From contig PJAB01001563.1 of assembly GCA_002887195.1 (NCBI GenBank), positions 1 to 13,625 on the forward strand: DNA of 13,625 nucleotides, given 5' to 3'. Source of the stretch: Chrysochromulina parva. Lineage: Eukaryota; Haptophyta; Prymnesiales; Chrysochromulinaceae. How positions within the stretch are numbered: the first letter of the stretch is position 1; the number at the start of each line of letters is the position of its first letter. This document shows positions 10,649 through 13,625 of this stretch, piece after piece. The translations under genes and the position numbers were made by a program. The notes under the pieces were generated by a model, which was given only the letters and a program-made list of their open reading frames with translations, had not been told where the DNA came from and did no database searches.

Positions 10649-13450
10649 TCACTCGACGGTGGCGGCCTTGGTGACGAGGGCACCCTTGAGAAAGGAGCCG
10701 ATCGCCGGCAGCACAACGTCACGAATGCTTTCCACAGCCGTCAGAGGCTCGGGCGCGGGCGCCTTCGCGCCGTCCTCGGCCGCCGACTCCCCCTCGACGG
10801 TCGGCGCGCCGCCCTCGGCGCCCATCTCGGCGCCCTCGAGGGGCGGCGCCGGAGCCCATGGCGCGTCGGCATGCTGCGCGGCGAAGGCGAGCATCGCTTG
10901 CTGGAACTCTGGGTAGATGAGCTCGAGGGAGAAGCTCCCCTCGAGACGTGCGAGCGTGGCCGCCTCGGCCAGGGCCGCCGCTTGGACTTTGGCGGCGCGC
11001 GCCTCGTGGGCTTCGCCCTCGCCCTTGCTCTCGGCCGTCTCGGGCTCTTCGCCCGTCGCCGCGTCGTCCCGGGCGTCGCCGGGCGGCGGCATCATGTAGC
11101 TCGGTAGCGTGATCGCGAGGAGCAAGGGCAGGTTGCTGTTCGGCGGCAACAAGCCCGAGTCGGACAGCAGGCGCACGTAGCTGCGCACCGTCAGAGTCGC
11201 CTCGCGCGGCGCCTTCCGGTACCTGATGACAGACGCAATCAGAGGTCATCAGAGGCCATCAGAGGTCATCAGACGCAATCAGGTCTTCGAGTACGTCTCG
11301 AGCGGTACCTTGGGATTGGCTCCGAGGCCGCGTAGTGCGCGTACACGAGGGCGAGCCGCGACACGAGATCGGTCGGGAGATCGGTCGGGGGCTCCTCGGC
11401 CTCGGCGGCGCCGGCTGGCGCCATCAGGCTCGCTGCCTTCATCTCAGATGGGCTCATCTCGAGCACTGCCATGCGGATAAGGTTGAGGAGCGACTGGACG
11501 AGCGGCTGCGTCGGCGGCGCCGGCACGGGCGGGAAGTACGTGAGCCGCGCGGCGGCGATCTCGACGAAACCCTGGATGAAGTCGCGCAGCAGCAGAGGGC
11601 GCTTGCAGTCGTGCTCGCCCGCGTGCTCATACACGGCGCCGCCGCTCGCCACCTGGCTCGCCAGCGTGCGCGCTGTGGTGAGCACGTGCATGCAAGGCAG
11701 GTCATCAGTGGCAATCAACGCCGCTCGCCAGCGTGCGCGCTGTGGTGAGCACGTGCATGCAAGGCAGGTCATCAGTGGCAATCAACGTACCTGGCCCGCC
11801 AGCGTGAGCGGCGAGGGCTTCGACGGGAGAGCCGGCTGAGGGCCCTTCATCACCAGCCGGTCGAGCGCCGCGAGCGGCATCGACGGCGAGACGAGCTGCG
11901 CGTCGATGCAAAAGGACCAAAACTGCTCGAGGGACATCTCGAAGGCATCCTCGGCGGCGCACTGAAGGGCGGCATAGTACCGGTAGACCTGCTTCAGGTC
12001 CGTGTTGTACCTGATCAGCACGGCGCGCACCGCGCTGCCTAGGACCTCAATCTCGTCGGGGCCGGCCAGGTGGGACAGGTCGACATAGCTGAAGAGCTCC
12101 GAGTGGGCGCGAAGCTTGCCTGTGGGGAAGGGACGGCGCCGTGTTGAGCACATGCATGCAAGGCAGGGGCTCATAATCCCCCGAGTGGGCGCGAAGCTTG
12201 CCTGATGAGGGGGGGCAATCAGCCTGATGAGGGGGGCAATCAGCCTGATGAGGGGGGCAATCAGCCTGATGAGGGGGGCAATCAGCCTGATGCCGAGTGG
12301 GCGCGAAGCTTGCCTTCTGCCATCCGATCGGCCACGAAGGGTCCCTGGTACACTGATCCGTCCTCGAAGCTGAGGACACCGTCACCGTGCTTCTGGTTGG
12401 CGTGCCACTCGCCCACGTACCGCGCGCCGTTGGCAAACAGGAAGGTGCCGCGCCCCTCGCGCCGTCCAGCGACCCAATCGCCAAAGTAACGCTCGCGCAG
12501 CTGGAAGGGTGACGCGTCGACTTGGGGGCGCAGCCACGCGTGCTCGCCATGCCCGTGACACTTGCCGTCCTTCCACTCGCCTGTGTAACGCTCCCTGCCA
12601 CCGAACGGAGAAAGAGAGAGAGAGAGAGAGAGAGAGGCACACGCAGACACGACGCGGTCAGCGCCAGCGAGCGGCGAGGCGAGATGCATGCAGAGCGCCG
12701 AGATGCATGCAGAGCGCCGAGATGCATGCAGAGCGCCGAGATGCATGCGGAGCGCCGAGGCGGACGCGCGTGCGCTCGTGCCATGCAGGCGAGGTCGGCA
12801 GAGGCGCGCCGCCGAGAGCGGGCACGCAGTGGCGGCGCATGCCGCTGGGCGGGCGGCCGGCAGCCGAGGGCAGCGGCCAGGACGCGCTGAGTGTGCCGGC
12901 AGAGGATGGCGCACCGGCGGTCCTTCCACTCGAAAACGCCATGCCCATTCTTCTGGTCGTGGCTCCACGAGCCAGTGTACGTGTTGCCCGAGGCGTGCGT
13001 GAGTGTGCCTTGCCCCTCTCGTACGTCATTGGCCCAGTCGCCCTCGTACACGTCGCCGCCCTCGCTGTAGACGAGCAGGCCCTTGCCGTGCCGCCGCCCC
13101 TCGACCCACTGCCCCTCGTACCGCGGGAAGCCGCCCGGCCCGCAGAAGGTGCCAAAGCCATGGCGGATGCCACCCTTGACCTCGCCCTCGTACGCGGAAC
13201 CATCGGGCCACGCGTACTTGCCCTTGCCCGTCATGGCGCTTGCCGCAAAGTCGCCTACATACGTGACGCCGGAGGCAGCCCACTTGTACGCGCCGGCGCC
13301 GTGCATGGTAGTCGTACCGGCGAGGTCGCCGGCATAGGTGTTGCCCGAGGTGAAGGCCAGCGTGACGCCGCTGCCTTTGGCGGGAGCCACGACGAGCGTC
13401 GGCAGCAGCTGCTCATCGATGTTGATCTGCTCGTTCGCGGCCTCTGGCAT
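10649..13450 (-). CDS. MORN-repeat protein resembling radial spoke head RSPH10B
   Basis: Exons 12915-13450, 12314-12594, 11791-12119, 11309-11652 and 10649-11222 join in phase to 687 residues. Ten MORN repeats start at Y39, Y64, Y87, Y111, Y135, Y158, Y182, Y215, Y238 and Y261 (pattern YxGxW...G.G.....G). The seventh carries about ten extra residues, and the last is partial. The following helical-looking region has NTDLKQVYRYYAAL, SLEQFWSFCIDAQL and PLLLRDFIQGFVEIAAARL. From memory this order matches the C-terminal half of RSPH10B, a radial spoke component of motile cilia, which also has about ten MORN repeats. The tail is acidic and Ala/Pro-rich. There is no signal peptide. ATG 13450 is in good context (CCAATGCC). 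If RSPH10B is right, the organism builds a 9+2 flagellum. A generic MORN scaffold is the alternative. Confidence 0.75.
11223..11308 (-). other. MORN gene intron 4: short, with decamer array and junction duplication
   Basis: The donor CCAAG|GTACCGC and acceptor GTCATCAG|GTACCGG (phase 2) join PIP-R-YRKAP. The intron is 86 bp. On the sense strand it holds five 10-bp units (CTGATTGCGT, CTGATGACCT, CTGATGGCCT, CTGATGACCT, CTGATTGCGT), then the acceptor. AGGTACCG occurs exactly at both junctions (plus-strand cggtacct at 11303-11310 and 11217-11224), like a target-site duplication. Confidence 0.85.
11653..11790 (-). other. MORN gene intron 3: duplicated 65-bp unit
   Basis: The donor GGCCAG|GTACGT and acceptor GAGCCAG|GTGGCG are phase 0 and join LTLAGQ|VASGG. 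The 138-bp intron is two copies of a 65-bp unit (11656-11720 and 11723-11787). An 18-bp sequence with one mismatch spans both junctions (11651-11668 and 11789-11806). An internal CACCACAG acceptor-like site gives the wrong frame. Confidence 0.85.
12120..12313 (-). other. MORN gene intron 2: probable GC-AG intron with three copies of its border
   Basis: Protein continuity (RMAE|GKLRAHSELF) and phase 1 place the splice in a 23-bp sequence present perfectly three times, at 12099-12121, 12181-12203 and 12293-12315. No GT fits; the donor reads GAAG|GCAAGC, the usual form of a GC donor, and the acceptor is CCCCACAG|GCAAGC. Between them is a 21-bp array, then a second copy of the border and a module shared with intron 3. 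Confidence 0.8.
12203..12292 (-). repeat. 21-bp tandem array, four units, inside intron 2
   Basis: On the sense strand each unit reads CTGATTGCCCCCCTCATCAG plus G: a branch-point-like CTGAT, a C-rich tract and an acceptor-like CATCAG. The unit nearest the acceptor has one additional C. Confidence 0.92.
12613..12636 (-). repeat. (CT)12 microsatellite acting as polypyrimidine tract
   Basis: (AG)n on the plus strand, CT on the sense strand, lies 18-41 bases upstream of the intron 1 acceptor. Confidence 0.92.
12681..12756 (-). repeat. 19-bp tandem array, four units, inside intron 1
   Basis: Units gagatgcatgcagagcgcc start at 12681, 12700, 12719 and 12738, the last with one change. The TGCATGCA core is also in the module shared by introns 2 and 3. 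Confidence 0.95.
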
Positions 13451-13599
13451 TGGAACTGCCGCTGCGAGGCACTGCAGCGATTCACACTGTGAATGAACTG
13501 TCGAACGTTAAAGGCCCACGTCACGCCCTTGCAAACGACCCGAAAAAAGGCTCTTTTGCACACGCCTCTCCGCTGCGCGCCCTCGCGCCAGGCCGGGCC
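13451..13599. promoter_or_regulatory. Upstream region of the MORN gene, probably divergent promoter
   Basis: These 149 bp lie between the MORN gene ATG and a possible plus-strand ATG at 13600. The stretch 13480-13560 is AT-richer (cacactgtgaatgaactg, gaaaaaaggctcttttgc). No named element can be assigned. Confidence 0.35.
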
Positions 13600-13625
13600 A
13601 TGGAGGGCCAGGCGGGCACCGCGAG
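13600..13625 (+). CDS. Possible start of a gene cut by the window end
   Basis: ATG at 13600 is in a strong initiation context (gggccATGG) and stays open to the edge (MEGQAGTA, then the final bases). Its divergent placement mirrors the 3109-3314 arrangement. With eight codons, nothing more can be said. Confidence 0.25.

Larger units (their letters stand above)
12595..12914 (-). other. MORN gene intron 1
   Basis: The donor ACCGCCG|GTGCGC and acceptor GGTGGCAG|GGAGCG (phase 2) join two MORN repeats (FEWKDR-R-ERYTGEW). The 320-bp intron holds a four-unit 19-bp array and, just before the acceptor, a (CT)12 tract that is an evident polypyrimidine tract. Confidence 0.88.

Noticed and set aside
11689..11781. 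Start of a separate minus-strand gene at the MPLMTCLACTCSP reading
   Set aside because: This lies inside the duplicated intron 3 unit; the exon joined at 11652 fits the MORN protein in phase.
12509..13492. 327-residue plus-strand open frame opposite the MORN gene
   Set aside because: It mirrors the MORN exons and an intron array; no motif of its own.

Overview
The window looks like nuclear DNA from a GC-rich, flagellated, photosynthetic protist with a secondary (red-lineage) plastid. A haptophyte is my best guess, but a pelagophyte, dinoflagellate or cryptophyte cannot be excluded. The reasons are spliceosomal introns in eukaryotic genes (exosome subunit RRP40, a ciliary MORN-repeat protein), an HCF136/Ycf48 photosystem II assembly factor whose N-terminus carries three successive targeting signals (ER signal peptide, transit peptide, thylakoid twin-arginine signal), strong GC preference at third codon positions, and an apparent GC-AG intron.

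Layout. 1-594: upstream region with a degenerate tandem repeat. 595-1311 (+): intronless gamma-glutamylcyclotransferase-like gene. 1312-1863: intergenic. 1864-3108 (-): intronless HCF136/Ycf48. 3109-3314: compact divergent promoter region. 3315-8288 (+): a four-exon gene for an unrecognised protein of about 1440 residues, with a signal peptide, about six membrane segments and a very long low-complexity tail partly coded by minisatellites. 8289-9126: intergenic, with an AT-rich island and a duplicated promoter-proximal repeat. 9127-9933 (+): intronless RRP40 exosome subunit. 9934-10648: convergent intergenic region with one possible orphan exon on the minus strand. 10649-13450 (-): a five-exon gene for a 687-residue MORN-repeat protein resembling radial spoke head RSPH10B. 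13451-13625: probable divergent promoter and possibly the first codons of a plus-strand gene.

The genes do not form a pathway; this is ordinary mixed eukaryotic gene content. The unusual part is the introns. All seven inferred introns (86-320 bp) contain tandem repeats. Three of them, on opposite strands and in two different genes, carry related 10-bp repeats with a TGAT core, always in the sense orientation of the host gene. Two MORN-gene introns share a 27-bp module. Three MORN-gene introns are bordered by direct duplications of the splice-junction sequence (23, 18 and 8 bp). This suggests recent intron gain by an introner-like or tandem-duplication process, with arrays that multiply branch-point-like (CTGAT) and acceptor-like (CATCAG) motifs.

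Exon-intron structures were worked out by hand from reading-frame phase, GT/GC-AG boundaries and protein continuity. No homology search was run.
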